Below are positions 1 through 9,019 of a DNA stretch of 64,000 nt, piece after piece. Where the stretch lies: positions 1,116,001-1,180,000 of the forward strand of contig NZ_FXYE01000002.1 in NCBI RefSeq assembly GCF_900184935.1, written 5' to 3'. Each line of letters opens with the position of its first letter. Position 1 is the stretch's first letter. The DNA comes from Actibacterium lipolyticum (GTDB taxonomy: Bacteria > Pseudomonadota > Alphaproteobacteria > Rhodobacterales > Rhodobacteraceae). Below the pieces are notes generated by a model. That model worked only from the letters and a program-made list of their open reading frames with translations, made no database searches and was not told where the DNA came from. A program made the position numbers and the translations under genes.

Positions 1-1019
1 CAGATCTGTCATCTGATGATCCCGCGCTGATATCGTTCACATCTGGGTCCACCGGGGCACCAAAGGCGATCCTGCGCAGCCACGGTTTCTTAATGGCGCA
101 ACGTGGTGCGGTCTCTCCGCTGTTGGCATCCCACCGGGACGAGGTCGATCTTGTCGCCTTTCCGGTTTTTACCCTGCTTAACTTAGCCGCCGGTCGAACG
201 TCCGCTTTGCCCAATTGGCGGCTGACGCGCCCCGATCAGCTTTCAGCCCCGCGCCTTGCCCACTGGATCAAGGAAACCCGCGCCACCCGCGCTCTGTTAC
301 CGCCCGCGCTGTGCGAAACGCTGGCCCAGGCCGACATCCCGCCCGGCTTGCATACCGTTTTCACAGGCGGCGGTCCGGTTTTCCCGGATGTCGTTGCCGC
401 ATTGAAAAAGCAGCGGCCCGGCCTGCGCGTGGTTTCGGTTTACGGCTCGACCGAGGCCGAACCCATCGCCGAACTTGATTGGGCCGACATAGATGACGCT
501 TTGCTGTCACGCATGGCGCAAGGCGGCGGTCTGCTGGCCGGCGCCCCGGTGGAAGCTGCCAGACTGCGCATCGTTGACGATGAAATTCAGGTCGCCGGCG
601 CGCATGTGAACGATGGCTACCTTGACCCGGCCATGAACAGCGACACCAAGGTACGCGACGGGGATGTCATCTGGCACCGCACCGGCGATGCCGGTTATCT
701 GGATGACGCTGGTCAGCTGTGGCTATTGGGCCGCCACTCCGCCAGCGCCCCAACCAACGGTGGCAAACTGTTCCCCTTCAGCGTGGAAGTTGCCGCACGC
801 AACTGGCCCGGCGTCGACAAGGCCGCGTTATGGGCGGGCGATGCACAAACCACACTGGTGATCGAAGGCGCAGACGCGGATCTAGACCAATGCAAATCGA
901 ACGCAGCCGCAATGGGCGTTGATACTGTGCTAAAGGTCGCCAAACTGCCGATGGACAGACGCCACCAGTCAAAGGTGGATTACAACGCGCTAAACGCTTT
1001 GATCCGCAAATCGCGTTAA
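1..1019 (+). CDS. AMP-forming ligase (ANL family, OleC/fatty-acid-CoA-ligase-like), 5' truncated by window edge
   Basis: The reading frame runs in from the left edge (codons in phase from base 3), so the N-terminal part of this adenylating enzyme is missing and 338 residues remain. The phosphate-binding motif TSGSTGAPK lies at bases 39-65, followed by the ANL motifs VYGSTEAEP and TGDAGYLDD and a short C-terminal lid domain ending DRRHQSKVDYNAL. Family members activate a carboxylate with ATP; the layout resembles OleC-type beta-lactone synthetases and the related fatty-acid-CoA ligase family. The substrate cannot be told from sequence. An ATG at 93 is internal, not the start. Confidence 0.85.
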   Translation, partial: DLSSDDPALISFTSGSTGAPKAILRSHGFLMAQRGAVSPLLASHRDEVDLVAFPVFTLLNLAAGRTSALPNWRLTRPDQLSAPRLAHWIKETRATRALLPPALCETLAQADIPPGLHTVFTGGGPVFPDVVAALKKQRPGLRVVSVYGSTEAEPIAELDWADIDDALLSRMAQGGGLLAGAPVEAARLRIVDDEIQVAGAHVNDGYLDPAMNSDTKVRDGDVIWHRTGDAGYLDDAGQLWLLGRHSASAPTNGGKLFPFSVEVAARNWPGVDKAALWAGDAQTTLVIEGADADLDQCKSNAAAMGVDTVLKVAKLPMDRRHQSKVDYNALNALIRKSR

Positions 1020-1238
1020 CGCGGGCTGTCCAACACCAAGTTCGGCACCCAAGTAATCACATCCGGAAAAACGCTGCGCCTTGCGACACCGCAGAAGTGG
1101 TGCAATACGTTTTCCCAAGCGGGCCCTCGATTAGCACCCCCGGGCGCCTTCCACGGTTGAACATTCGGCAAAGAAAGACGCGGAAACGATGCAAGACCTG
1201 AACGCTCAGCGCCAATTCGTGCGGTCCACTTTCCCAGC

Positions 1239-2105
1239 ATGACCCGATCCCGCGCAACCTCCATCGGGTTTATCGCCGTCCTTTTGTGGGCGCTTCTTGC
1301 GCTGTTCACTGTGGGTTCGGCACCTGTTCCGCCGCTTCAACTGAATGCGATGTGCTTTGCGATTGGCGGGCTTATTGGCCTGATCTGGACATGGAAAACC
1401 GGTGGCGCAGCGCGTTTGCGCGGTGTCAGTTGGAAGGTCTACGCCTTTGGCACGCTGGGCTTGTTTGGGTACCACGCGCTTTACTTTTCGGCCCTGCGCC
1501 TTGCCCCCGCCGCCGAGGCAGGGTTGATCGCCTATCTGTGGCCGCTGTTGATTGTTCTATTTTCCGGGCTGCTTCCCGGTGAAAAACTGTTTGCGGGGCA
1601 CATCATTGGTGGCCTGATTGGTTTTGCCGGGGCGGCCCTGATTGTGCTGAACGGCGCGACCGGTTTTCAAGGAAGCGCCCTGCCGGGCTATGGCCTGGCC
1701 CTTCTTTGTGCGCTGACCTGGGCCAGCTATTCTGTGCTCTCACGCCGACTTGGCGCGGTGCCGACCGAAACCGTGGCGGTGTTTTGTATTGCAACTGCCG
1801 CGTTATCCTTGCCCCTGCACCTTGCGCTGGAAGAAACCGTTTGGCCTGCAACGACGCTTGGTTGGCTGTCGTGCATCGCCCTTGGGCTTGGGCCGGTCGG
1901 TTTGGCGTTTTATGTTTGGGATATTGGGGTCAAGCGCGGCGATATTCAGCTTTTGGGCGTCGCCAGCTATGCCGCGCCTCTGCTTTCAACACTTGCATTG
2001 GTGGTGGCGGGGATGGCGCAGCCATCAACCACGCTGGTTCTGGCTGCGTTGCTAATCAGTGCCGGTGCAGCGCTGGCGGCCTACGCCAGCGCCAAGGCCA
2101 CTTAA
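1239..2105 (+). CDS. DMT-superfamily (EamA) transporter, YddG-like
   Basis: A 288-residue, very hydrophobic protein with about ten membrane segments arranged as two EamA repeats, the standard drug/metabolite transporter size. The start (ATSIGFIAVLLWALLAL) resembles the aromatic amino-acid exporter YddG, so export of an amino acid or similar small metabolite from the cytoplasm is a reasonable guess, but DMT substrates are poorly predicted by sequence. It follows the ligase by 219 bp with no clear terminator, and its stop codon overlaps the stop of the convergent YdcH-like gene (shared TTAA at 2102-2105). Confidence 0.85.
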   Translation: MTRSRATSIGFIAVLLWALLALFTVGSAPVPPLQLNAMCFAIGGLIGLIWTWKTGGAARLRGVSWKVYAFGTLGLFGYHALYFSALRLAPAAEAGLIAYLWPLLIVLFSGLLPGEKLFAGHIIGGLIGFAGAALIVLNGATGFQGSALPGYGLALLCALTWASYSVLSRRLGAVPTETVAVFCIATAALSLPLHLALEETVWPATTLGWLSCIALGLGPVGLAFYVWDIGVKRGDIQLLGVASYAAPLLSTLALVVAGMAQPSTTLVLAALLISAGAALAAYASAKAT

Positions 2106-2269
2106 GGCTGTCCAAGGCGTTCGATTTCTTCTTTCAATCGAAGCTTTTTCTTTTTGAGATCGGCGATCTGGAGGGCATCTGTCCCGGGATGGCGTTGTTC
2201 TCGTTCGACGCGTTCTGAGAGGGATTGGTGTTTCCTGCGAAGCTCCTGCAAATGCGAACTCATGGTCAT
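2102..2269 (-). CDS. YdcH/DUF465 family small protein
   Basis: A 55-residue protein starting MTMSSHLQELRRKHQSL, rich in charged residues and predicted almost wholly helical (coiled-coil hairpin). The mid-protein basic run DLKKKKLRLKEEI is typical of the YdcH/DUF465 family, widespread in Alphaproteobacteria and of unknown role. The start at 2269 is chosen because a perfect GGAGGT lies five bases upstream (2275-2280); a second in-frame ATG at 2263 is spaced less well. The stop codon overlaps that of the convergent transporter gene. Confidence 0.85.
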   Translation of the reverse strand: MTMSSHLQELRRKHQSLSERVEREQRHPGTDALQIADLKKKKLRLKEEIERLGQP

Positions 2270-2394
2270 ATTTGACCTCCTCTGAACTGGTTGACATATA
2301 GTTGTTACAGTCCAGCACAGAAATTGAGTCGTGTCACGGGTTGGGTAACGAAGTTTCTAATAGATATGCTTCTGCGCAAGTTTTAGCCAAATTA

Positions 2395-3162
2395 TCACGC
2401 CTCGGGCCAACGCAAGGCCGCGCCATCACGCAACACTGCCTTCACCTCGGGCGTGTAACTTTCCCGATCCCCATCGTGAAACGCCCCTTCGTGCAATGTA
2501 AGCGGCGGCAAAAGGGCAAATGGCCCACGCCCGCTTTTTATCGCACGCAGCAGCACCAGCCGGGCCTTGCGCCCTTCGCGCGGGGCAAGAGGCAACACCT
2601 CTATGTTACCAGCGCGGGCATCTAGGGCTGACATCAACTCTGGCAGACGCTCGGCCCGCTGGATCATGGTGAGCTGGCCACGCTGAACCAACCTACGCAT
2701 CGCAACGTCGACCCACACCGACAAAGGCGTGCGTTCACCCAGCGCGGTTTCGCGCCCTTCATCCGTCGCAGACACGCCGTTCTCTCTTAGGAAATACGGG
2801 GGGTTGGCGATCACATGATCAAAGCTGCGCTGGCGAAGTTCGGCAGGAAGGGCGGCGATGTCGCCCTCAACCACCTCAAACGGCACACCGTTTTCCACGC
2901 TGTTACGCCGTGCAAGGGCCGCATATTCGTGCTGCAACTCGATCCCTGTCAGGGTCAAACCGGCGACGCGCGATCCCAAACAAAGGCTGGCAACACCGGC
3001 ACCGCAGCCAAGTTCCAGCACTGTCTCTCCGGGGTGGGCGCGCACGGATGCAGCCAAGAACACCGGGTCCACCCCTGCGCGATAGCCCGCCTTCGGCTGA
3101 TGAACCGCCAACTGACCGCCCAAAAAGCTGTCTTGGCTTAGCAAATCGTCCTTAAAGCCCAC
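2395..3162 (-). CDS. tRNA1(Val) A37 N6-methyltransferase-like protein (TrmN6/YfiC family)
   Basis: 255 residues with a class I SAM-dependent methyltransferase fold: glycine-rich motif I ELGCGAGVASL near residue 50 and the N6-adenine methyltransferase signature NPPYF near residue 121. The family methylates A37 of tRNA1(Val) in E. coli; related alphaproteobacterial proteins are usually annotated only as methyltransferases. The start is GTG, placed directly after the stop of the upstream DUF2007 gene (TAAGTG), which implies translational coupling. No terminator is obvious after it. Confidence 0.8.
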   Translation of the reverse strand: MGFKDDLLSQDSFLGGQLAVHQPKAGYRAGVDPVFLAASVRAHPGETVLELGCGAGVASLCLGSRVAGLTLTGIELQHEYAALARRNSVENGVPFEVVEGDIAALPAELRQRSFDHVIANPPYFLRENGVSATDEGRETALGERTPLSVWVDVAMRRLVQRGQLTMIQRAERLPELMSALDARAGNIEVLPLAPREGRKARLVLLRAIKSGRGPFALLPPLTLHEGAFHDGDRESYTPEVKAVLRDGAALRWPEA

Positions 3163-3384
3163 TTATTCATTCTCCGGCAGGGGAATGTCATTGTCCCGCA
3201 ATATGGCGCGCGCCATGTGCAAATCTTTATCCCGGACCATCACCCGGCGCGGCAAAATGCCAATGGATCCTTCAAGGACGCTCATATGGACATCCATTTG
3301 AAAGCAGGGTATTTCCTCCCCCTGAAGGAGAGCGGTGGCAAATGCCACTAGTGTTGGGTCATTGGTGCGAAGCAGCTCTTTCAT
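3163..3384 (-). CDS. DUF2007-family putative signal-transducing protein
   Basis: A 73-residue protein starting MKELLRTNDPTLVAFATALL. Its layout, short alpha/beta with a conserved GIxxRRVMVRDKD-like stretch and an acidic tail, matches the small DUF2007 family. Function is unknown. A second ATG two codons upstream (3390) is equally possible; longer in-frame extensions run into the divergent prenyl synthase gene and are unlikely. It is transcribed with the methyltransferase gene that follows without a gap. Confidence 0.75.
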   Translation of the reverse strand: MKELLRTNDPTLVAFATALLQGEEIPCFQMDVHMSVLEGSIGILPRRVMVRDKDLHMARAILRDNDIPLPENE

Positions 3385-3440
3385 AATCATGGACTTAATG
3401 ACAGGCAGAACCGTTTGTCGAGAGAACTGACGAGAGCGTG

Positions 3441-4439
3441 ATGAGTTTGGACGCTGCCGAGAGCAAACCCCACCAGCGCCTAAGCGCACATTTGGCACCC
3501 GAGCTTGCGGCGGTCAATGAATTGATCCGTGCGCGCATGGCGTCAAAACACGCGCCCCGCATCCCCGAAGTGACCGCGCATTTGATCGAGGCTGGCGGCA
3601 AACGTCTGCGCCCGATGTTGACGTTGGCTGCGGCGCGGCTGTGTGGCTATCAGGGGCCATATCACGTGCATCTGGCCGCGACGGTTGAATTCATCCACAC
3701 CGCCACCCTGCTGCACGACGACGTTGTTGACGAAAGCGGCCAACGCCGTGGCCGCCCCACGGCAAACCTGCTGTGGGATAACAAATCGTCTGTTCTGGTC
3801 GGCGACTATCTGTTTGCCCGCGCGTTTCAGTTGATGGTTGAACCCGGCAATCTGCGCGTTCTAGAAATCTTGTCCAATGCCGCCGCAACCATTGCCGAAG
3901 GCGAAGTGTTGCAGCTGACCGCAGCGCAGAACCTCTCGACGGACGAAGACATTTACCTTCAGGTCGTGCGCGGTAAAACCGCCGCCCTGTTTTCCGCCGC
4001 CACCGAAGCTGGCGCAGTGATTGCCGATGCCGATACGGCACATGTGCAGGCGCTGTTCACCTATGGCGACGCGTTGGGTATCAGCTTTCAGATCGTTGAT
4101 GACCTGTTGGATTACTGGGGCTCTGACGCCACCGGGAAAAACATCGGGGATGATTTCCGCGAACGCAAACTGACGCTGCCGGTGATCAAAGCAGTTGCCA
4201 AAGCCGATGAGGAAGAGCGCGCCTTCTGGTCCCGCACCATCGAAAAGGGCAAGCAACAGGACGGTGACCTTGAAACCGCGCTGGCGCTGTTGGCCAAACA
4301 CAACGCGCTGGAAGACACCCGGACCGAGGCGATTGCATGGGCCGACAAGGCCAAAGCCGCGCTAAGCGTTTTGCCTGATGATCCGATCCGCACGATGCTG
4401 CACGACATTGCCGATTACGTGGTCGCGCGGGTTAACTAA
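3441..4439 (+). CDS. Polyprenyl (probably deca-/octaprenyl) diphosphate synthase
   Basis: 332 residues with both aspartate-rich motifs of trans-prenyl synthases: LLHDDVVDES (first) and FQIVDDLLDYWG (second). These enzymes elongate farnesyl diphosphate with isopentenyl diphosphate to make the quinone side chain. The chain length (C40 or C50) cannot be read with confidence, although ubiquinone-10 is usual in this group. The ATG at 3441 is preferred over the adjoining GTG at 3438. It lies 56 bp from the divergent DUF2007 gene, and its 3' end overlaps the convergent ispE by 8 bp. UbiA, which uses the product, is also in this window. Confidence 0.9.
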   Translation: MSLDAAESKPHQRLSAHLAPELAAVNELIRARMASKHAPRIPEVTAHLIEAGGKRLRPMLTLAAARLCGYQGPYHVHLAATVEFIHTATLLHDDVVDESGQRRGRPTANLLWDNKSSVLVGDYLFARAFQLMVEPGNLRVLEILSNAAATIAEGEVLQLTAAQNLSTDEDIYLQVVRGKTAALFSAATEAGAVIADADTAHVQALFTYGDALGISFQIVDDLLDYWGSDATGKNIGDDFRERKLTLPVIKAVAKADEEERAFWSRTIEKGKQQDGDLETALALLAKHNALEDTRTEAIAWADKAKAALSVLPDDPIRTMLHDIADYVVARVN

Positions 4440-5328
4440 CCTGCGGCCGCGCCCGTTCGCTTTGATCGCCAAGTGAGCCCGCTTGGACCCACCAATCGGG
4501 GTGGGCTGTGCGAATGTGGTGTTCAGCGGCCAAAGCTGCTTCTTCGTCAGGGAATACCCCGAAACACGTCGCGCCCGAACCCGACATACGGGACAAAAGG
4601 CACCCATCGGCCCTTTCAAATGTGTCCAGCACGCGGCCAATTGCCGGTTCCACTTTTAGCGCCGGCGCTTGAAGGTCGTTCCGTTGCTGCGCCAGCCATT
4701 CGGCAAATGCGTTCACATCGCTGAAGGCGGGCAGTTCATCGGGCAGCGGTGCGTTTTCGCGGGATGCTAACGCTGCGAATATCTTTGGCGTGCTGACCTC
4801 GATTCGTGGGTTCACCAGAACTGTTGGGATCGGGCCAAGATTGGTAAAATCAATCCGCTCTCCAATCCCACGCACACGCGCCGGGCGGCACATCAGGCAC
4901 ATTGGCAGATCGGCACCAAGGCCAAGGGCTTTGTCGGCAATTTCTGCAAATCTGCTTTGCGGCATGTCTGCTAGATCTTCACGGTCCCAATGCCGCAAAA
5001 GTCCGCGCAGCGCAGCCGCTGCATCGGACGACCCGCCGCCAATGCCGGACGCGGCTGGCAGGTTCTTGGTCAGCGTCATCGCCGCCCCCTGCCCTTCGCC
5101 CATCAGCGCGGCGGCTTTCATTACAAGGTTGCTTTCATCCACTGGAACGCCTGCGGCCTCGGGGCCATCAACGGTCAGGGAAAGGGATTTGCCGTCTGTA
5201 ATCTTCAGACTGTCGCCAACCGGGGCGAACGCCACCAAGCTATCCAACAGGTGATAGCCATCGTCGCGTTGTCCGGTTACGTGCAGGCAGAGATTGACCT
5301 TGGCCGGAGCGAAGACCTCAATCGCCAT
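4432..5328 (-). CDS. ispE: 4-diphosphocytidyl-2-C-methyl-D-erythritol kinase
   Basis: 298 residues of a GHMP kinase: N-terminal AKVNLCLHVTGQRDDGYH and the ATP-binding LPAASGIGGGSSDAAAAL near residue 90. IspE phosphorylates CDP-methylerythritol in the non-mevalonate pathway, supplying isoprenoid units used by the neighbouring prenyl synthase. Its start overlaps the end of the TPR protein gene by 11 bp, suggesting coupled translation. Its 3' end overlaps the convergent prenyl synthase gene. Confidence 0.93.
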   Translation of the reverse strand: MAIEVFAPAKVNLCLHVTGQRDDGYHLLDSLVAFAPVGDSLKITDGKSLSLTVDGPEAAGVPVDESNLVMKAAALMGEGQGAAMTLTKNLPAASGIGGGSSDAAAALRGLLRHWDREDLADMPQSRFAEIADKALGLGADLPMCLMCRPARVRGIGERIDFTNLGPIPTVLVNPRIEVSTPKIFAALASRENAPLPDELPAFSDVNAFAEWLAQQRNDLQAPALKVEPAIGRVLDTFERADGCLLSRMSGSGATCFGVFPDEEAALAAEHHIRTAHPDWWVQAGSLGDQSERARPQVS

Positions 5329-7027
5329 TGGCGACCGAAATGGGCTCTTTGCCCTCTTCCATCAGAACCTTATCAAGGCCGACTTCCAATTTCCGGCGAA
5401 TACGTTCTGCGTCAACCTCTTCGGGGTCAAATGACAGCGCGCGGCGCCATTGGAATTTTGCTTCGATCTTGCGGCCGACCGCCCAGAACACATCGCCCAA
5501 ATGGTCGTTGATGACCGGGTCCACGGGTTCAAGTTCAGCAGCGCGTTCCATATGCGGCACCGCTTCGTCATAGCGGCCCAACCGGTACAGCACCCAGCCA
5601 AGGCTATCGGTGATAAACCCATCGTTGGGTCGACCTGCAACCGCGCGTTCAATCATATCTAGCGCTTCATCCAGATTGGTCTGCAATTCAACATAGGAAT
5701 AGCCAAGATAGTTCAGCACGCGGGGCTGGTCTGGCTCCAACTCCAACGCTTTGCGCAAGTCTGCCTCGGCCAAATCCCACTGTTTTTCACGTTCATGCGC
5801 CATGCCGCGGGCGTAATATACGATCCACTGCATCCGGTCGGGGCCAGAGAAAAGCGCAATCGCGCGGTCATAAGCCTTGGTCGCATCGCCGTAACGTTCC
5901 ATCCGGCTGAACATATCACCAAGCGAAACGTGAACGATGGGCAGGTCGGCATGCGATTTGGTAAGCTGTGTCATCACCTCAATCGCGGCTTCGGTCTTGC
6001 CAGCTTTTTCCAACGTCTTCGCGCGACCCAATTCGGCGGCATAGAACGCGGGCGCATCGGCGGGAACCTGAAGGTAAGCCGCCGTCGCAAGCTCATAACG
6101 TTCCTGCACTTCAAGCAGCTCTGCCGTCAGCAACATCGCATCGACATGGTCAGGGCGCAGGTATTGCGCGACGCGGGAATAAAGCAGCGTGTAGGTGTCG
6201 TTCGCTTCGCCGTTCAGGGCGTCAGCAACGGTGTAAAACACCTCTGCCGCGCCGTCCGACGCATTACGGATCGTATCGAATGGAAGAGCCTCGCCCGCTT
6301 CAAGGCGGGTGCGCAGGTCGCTCATGCCGGGGTCAAGGTCGGGGCCGAACACCTCTGCGATCAGGTCGATCGCGTCTTGGTTACGCTCTAGCTGGCTAAG
6401 AACGCCAATGTTGGCCAGAACGCCGCGCCGGGTCGTGCGCAGGGCTTGCCCGGTTTCGCTTGAAAAGATCGCATCGGCGCTTTCGAAATCACCGACGGCG
6501 GCAAGGGCCAGCGCCTTGTGATAGTCGCCAAAGATCGCCAGACCCTGTTCCGCCGAGGCGGCATCGAACGCTTCCAGCGCCTCTGACATGCGGCCTTCGC
6601 CAAAATGGCTCCAAGCGGTGATCAGGCCATCGACAAGCGGGCCGACGCTGCGCCCGGCTTCGAAATCATCCAGCGCGGATTGATACGCGCCGCGCTTTAG
6701 CTGATCGGCCAACAGCACCATATCGGCAGACTGGCTGCCCATGCCGCCCTGCTGCATCCGACGCGCAATCGGAATGGCGCGGTCCAGTTGCCCCAAGCCG
6801 GTGAATGCCAACAATGCACTTTCCAGCAATCCGGCATTCGCCGGGTCACGAGCCAACGCCTGAGTGTAATATTGCGCGGCGGCCTCATAATCGCTGAAAA
6901 AGCTGGCGTGACGTGCGGCCAGATAGGCACCGGCAAGCCCGTTTTGGGCCTGCGCCATGGGCGCGGTGGAAACAGCGAATGCAGCAAGCGCCGCAAGGCT
7001 TAGGGACCGGATTGGGAATACGGGCAA
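5318..7027 (-). CDS. Secreted tetratricopeptide-repeat protein
   Basis: About 569 residues: a signal peptide (hydrophobic LSLAALAAFAVSTAPMAQA, cleavage after AQA), then many TPR helices filling the rest, for example the C-terminal units around VLNYLGYSYVELQTNLDEAL and DSLGWVLYRLGRYDEA. TPR arrays bind proteins, so a periplasmic or outer-membrane-associated scaffold is likely; no catalytic motif is visible. The start is uncertain. I favour TTG at 7027, preceded by a CGGAG Shine-Dalgarno, because the upstream GTG at 7111 lies inside a perfect hairpin (7088-7111). The gene sits directly upstream of ispE, which it overlaps. Confidence 0.8.
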   Translation of the reverse strand: MPVFPIRSLSLAALAAFAVSTAPMAQAQNGLAGAYLAARHASFFSDYEAAAQYYTQALARDPANAGLLESALLAFTGLGQLDRAIPIARRMQQGGMGSQSADMVLLADQLKRGAYQSALDDFEAGRSVGPLVDGLITAWSHFGEGRMSEALEAFDAASAEQGLAIFGDYHKALALAAVGDFESADAIFSSETGQALRTTRRGVLANIGVLSQLERNQDAIDLIAEVFGPDLDPGMSDLRTRLEAGEALPFDTIRNASDGAAEVFYTVADALNGEANDTYTLLYSRVAQYLRPDHVDAMLLTAELLEVQERYELATAAYLQVPADAPAFYAAELGRAKTLEKAGKTEAAIEVMTQLTKSHADLPIVHVSLGDMFSRMERYGDATKAYDRAIALFSGPDRMQWIVYYARGMAHEREKQWDLAEADLRKALELEPDQPRVLNYLGYSYVELQTNLDEALDMIERAVAGRPNDGFITDSLGWVLYRLGRYDEAVPHMERAAELEPVDPVINDHLGDVFWAVGRKIEAKFQWRRALSFDPEEVDAERIRRKLEVGLDKVLMEEGKEPISVANGD

Positions 7028-7087
7028 AGGAACACTCCGCTTTGACGTTAGATCAAAGGTAGTGAACCAATGGGGGCAAGGCAATGC

Positions 7088-7111
7088 GTGGGCGGCACTT
7101 TGACCGCCCAC
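7088..7111 (-). terminator. GC-rich hairpin after ETF-QO (terminator-like, no T run)
   Basis: A perfect 8-bp inverted repeat GTGGGCGG / CCGCCCAC around an 8-base loop, just downstream of the ETF-QO stop codon. It lacks a following T tract, so it may be a weak or factor-assisted terminator or an RNA-stabilising structure. Its position argues against a start of the TPR gene at 7111. Confidence 0.5.
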
Positions 7112-7123
7112 ATGACGACTCTG

Positions 7124-8776
7124 TTACATATTCGGGTAATTTGGCCCGTCACCACCCTGCGGCGTGACCCAGTTGATGTTCTGGCTGGGGTCCTTGATGT
7201 CACAGGTTTTGCAGTGAACACAGTTCTGGAAGTTGATGACAAAGCGCGGGTCTTTGCCTTCTTCTTCGACCACCTCGTAAACGCCAGCCGGGCAATACCG
7301 CTGCGCGGGTTCTGCGAATTCCGGCAGGTTGACCGAGATCGGCAGCGATGGATCCTGCAGTTGCAGGTGGCAAGGCTGTTCTTCTTCGTGGTTCGTCATC
7401 GAAAAGCTGACGTTCGTCAGGCGATCAAATGACAGTGTGCCATCGGGTTTCGGGTAATCGATCGGCTTGTGCTTTTCGGCAGCCTCGGTCGCCTTGGCGT
7501 CGGTTTTGCCGTGGCTTAGCGTGCCAAACAGGCTGAACTTAAAGATCGACTGGAACCACATGTCGAACCCGCCAAGGGCAAGACCACCCACCGGACCCAG
7601 CTTGCCGTTCAGCGGCGCAACGTTGCGCACGCGCTTTAGGTCTTTGCCTACTGGGCCTTCACGCAGCGCGACGTCGTAATCGGCCAGCGTATCGTTTGCG
7701 CGGCCTTCTTTGATTGCCTTAACCGCAGCCTCGGCCGCGGCCATGCCGGACAGCATGGCGTTATGGTTGCCTTTGATGCGCGGCAGGTTCACCAGACCAA
7801 CGGAACAACCCAACAGCGCACCACCGGGGAAGGCGGATTGTGGGATCGACTGGAAACCGCCCTTGGTCACAGCACGCGCGCCGTAAGCCACGCGTTTTGC
7901 GCCTTTCAACAGCTTCGCCACCTCAGGGTGGTGCTTGAAGCGCTGGAATTCCATGTAGGGGAACAGATACGGGTTCTTATAGTTCAGATCGACGATATAG
8001 CCGACGTAAACCTGATTGTTATCCAAGTGATAGATGAACGACCCGCCCGAGTTTTTCCAACCCAGCGGCCAGCCCATCGTGTGGGTCACTTCGCCTTCGT
8101 TGTGGTTTTCTGGCTTAACTTCCCAGATCTCTTTCATGCCAAGGCCGAACTTGGGCACGTCACAGTCTGCTGCCAGACGGTATTTCGCGATCACCTCTTT
8201 CGACAGGCTGCCGCGCACACCTTCGGACAAGAAGACGTATTTACCGTAAAGTACCATCCCCGGTTCATAGTTCGGACCGGGGGTGCCATCTGGGTTCTTG
8301 CCGAACTCGCCCGCTACAACGCCTTTCAACGCGCCATCATCGCCGTAAACCAGTTCAGAACACGCCATGCCGGGGAACACTTCTACGCCCAGCTCTTCGG
8401 CCTGTTCTGCCATCCAGCGGCAAACGTTACCCATCGAAACGATGTAGTTGCCGTGGTTGTTCATCAGCGGCGGCATGATCCAGTTCGGAAGGCGCAGTTT
8501 GCCAGCCTCGCCCAGAACAAGGAAGTTGTCTTCCTTGACCGGTACGTTCAGCGGTGCGCCCTTTTCCTTCCAGTCAGGGATAAGTGCGTTCAGGCCCGAT
8601 GGGTCAAGCACAGCACCAGACAGGATGTGCGCCCCAACTTCAGAGCCTTTTTCCAGCACAACCACATTCAGATCGGAATCCAACTGCTTGAGCCGGATCG
8701 CAGCCGAAAGCCCCGCAGGGCCCGCGCCGACGATCACAACGTCATATTCCATCGATTCCCGTTCTACTTGGGTCAT
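7124..8776 (-). CDS. Electron transfer flavoprotein-ubiquinone oxidoreductase
   Basis: 550 residues. The N-terminal FAD dinucleotide fold VVIVGAGPAGLSAAIRL and the C-terminal 4Fe-4S ligands YCPAGVYEV plus NCVHCKTCDI are diagnostic of ETF-QO, which passes electrons from reduced ETF (fed by acyl-CoA dehydrogenases) to ubiquinone at the inner membrane. It fits with the acyl-CoA dehydrogenase at 14-15.7 kb. The start at 8776 is chosen for the AGGTGA Shine-Dalgarno five bases upstream; an ATG at 8797 precedes that site. Monocistronic by position, with a candidate sigma70 promoter upstream. Confidence 0.95.
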   Translation of the reverse strand: MTQVERESMEYDVVIVGAGPAGLSAAIRLKQLDSDLNVVVLEKGSEVGAHILSGAVLDPSGLNALIPDWKEKGAPLNVPVKEDNFLVLGEAGKLRLPNWIMPPLMNNHGNYIVSMGNVCRWMAEQAEELGVEVFPGMACSELVYGDDGALKGVVAGEFGKNPDGTPGPNYEPGMVLYGKYVFLSEGVRGSLSKEVIAKYRLAADCDVPKFGLGMKEIWEVKPENHNEGEVTHTMGWPLGWKNSGGSFIYHLDNNQVYVGYIVDLNYKNPYLFPYMEFQRFKHHPEVAKLLKGAKRVAYGARAVTKGGFQSIPQSAFPGGALLGCSVGLVNLPRIKGNHNAMLSGMAAAEAAVKAIKEGRANDTLADYDVALREGPVGKDLKRVRNVAPLNGKLGPVGGLALGGFDMWFQSIFKFSLFGTLSHGKTDAKATEAAEKHKPIDYPKPDGTLSFDRLTNVSFSMTNHEEEQPCHLQLQDPSLPISVNLPEFAEPAQRYCPAGVYEVVEEEGKDPRFVINFQNCVHCKTCDIKDPSQNINWVTPQGGDGPNYPNM

Positions 8777-8832
8777 GTCCTCACCTTTCACACGCAAAGC
8801 GCGTTCTCATCCCTTTAAATATCCTGCAAAGC

Positions 8833-8860
8833 GTTATCTTACCGCGATACAAGGCGTCAA
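8833..8860 (-). promoter_or_regulatory. Candidate sigma70 promoter for ETF-QO
   Basis: On the minus strand, TTGACG (8855-8860) and GATAAC (8833-8838) are separated by 16 bases, a good match to -35/-10 elements, about 57 bases before the chosen ATG. Inferred from consensus only. Confidence 0.45.
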
Positions 8861-9019
8861 TTGTAACGCCACTGCACTTTTGTCGCGCTGCAGCATATTG
8901 GCCGCCCCAAATACGGCGACCCCTTGCAATCTGCGCGCCTCTGGGGTCATTTGTTGGAATTCAGTCACCAGCGGCGCGCCTGATTAGGCCGTGCCGCTTT
9001 CAAATGTTCGATGGTTGCG

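Noticed and set aside
1016-1309. A 97-codon minus-strand frame in the gap after the AMP-ligase
   Set aside because: It overlaps the transporter start, has no family features and no Shine-Dalgarno; the 219-bp gap is left without a gene.
7028-7111. Start of the TPR protein at the GTG of 7111
   Set aside because: That codon lies inside a perfect hairpin downstream of ETF-QO and would place a non-signal stretch before a good signal peptide. TTG at 7027 with a CGGAG site fits better.
8880-9010. Possible tRNA in the gap before greA
   Set aside because: GC-rich half-palindromes are present but no acceptor/T-loop (GTTCRANNC) pattern could be built. No tRNA was found elsewhere in the window.
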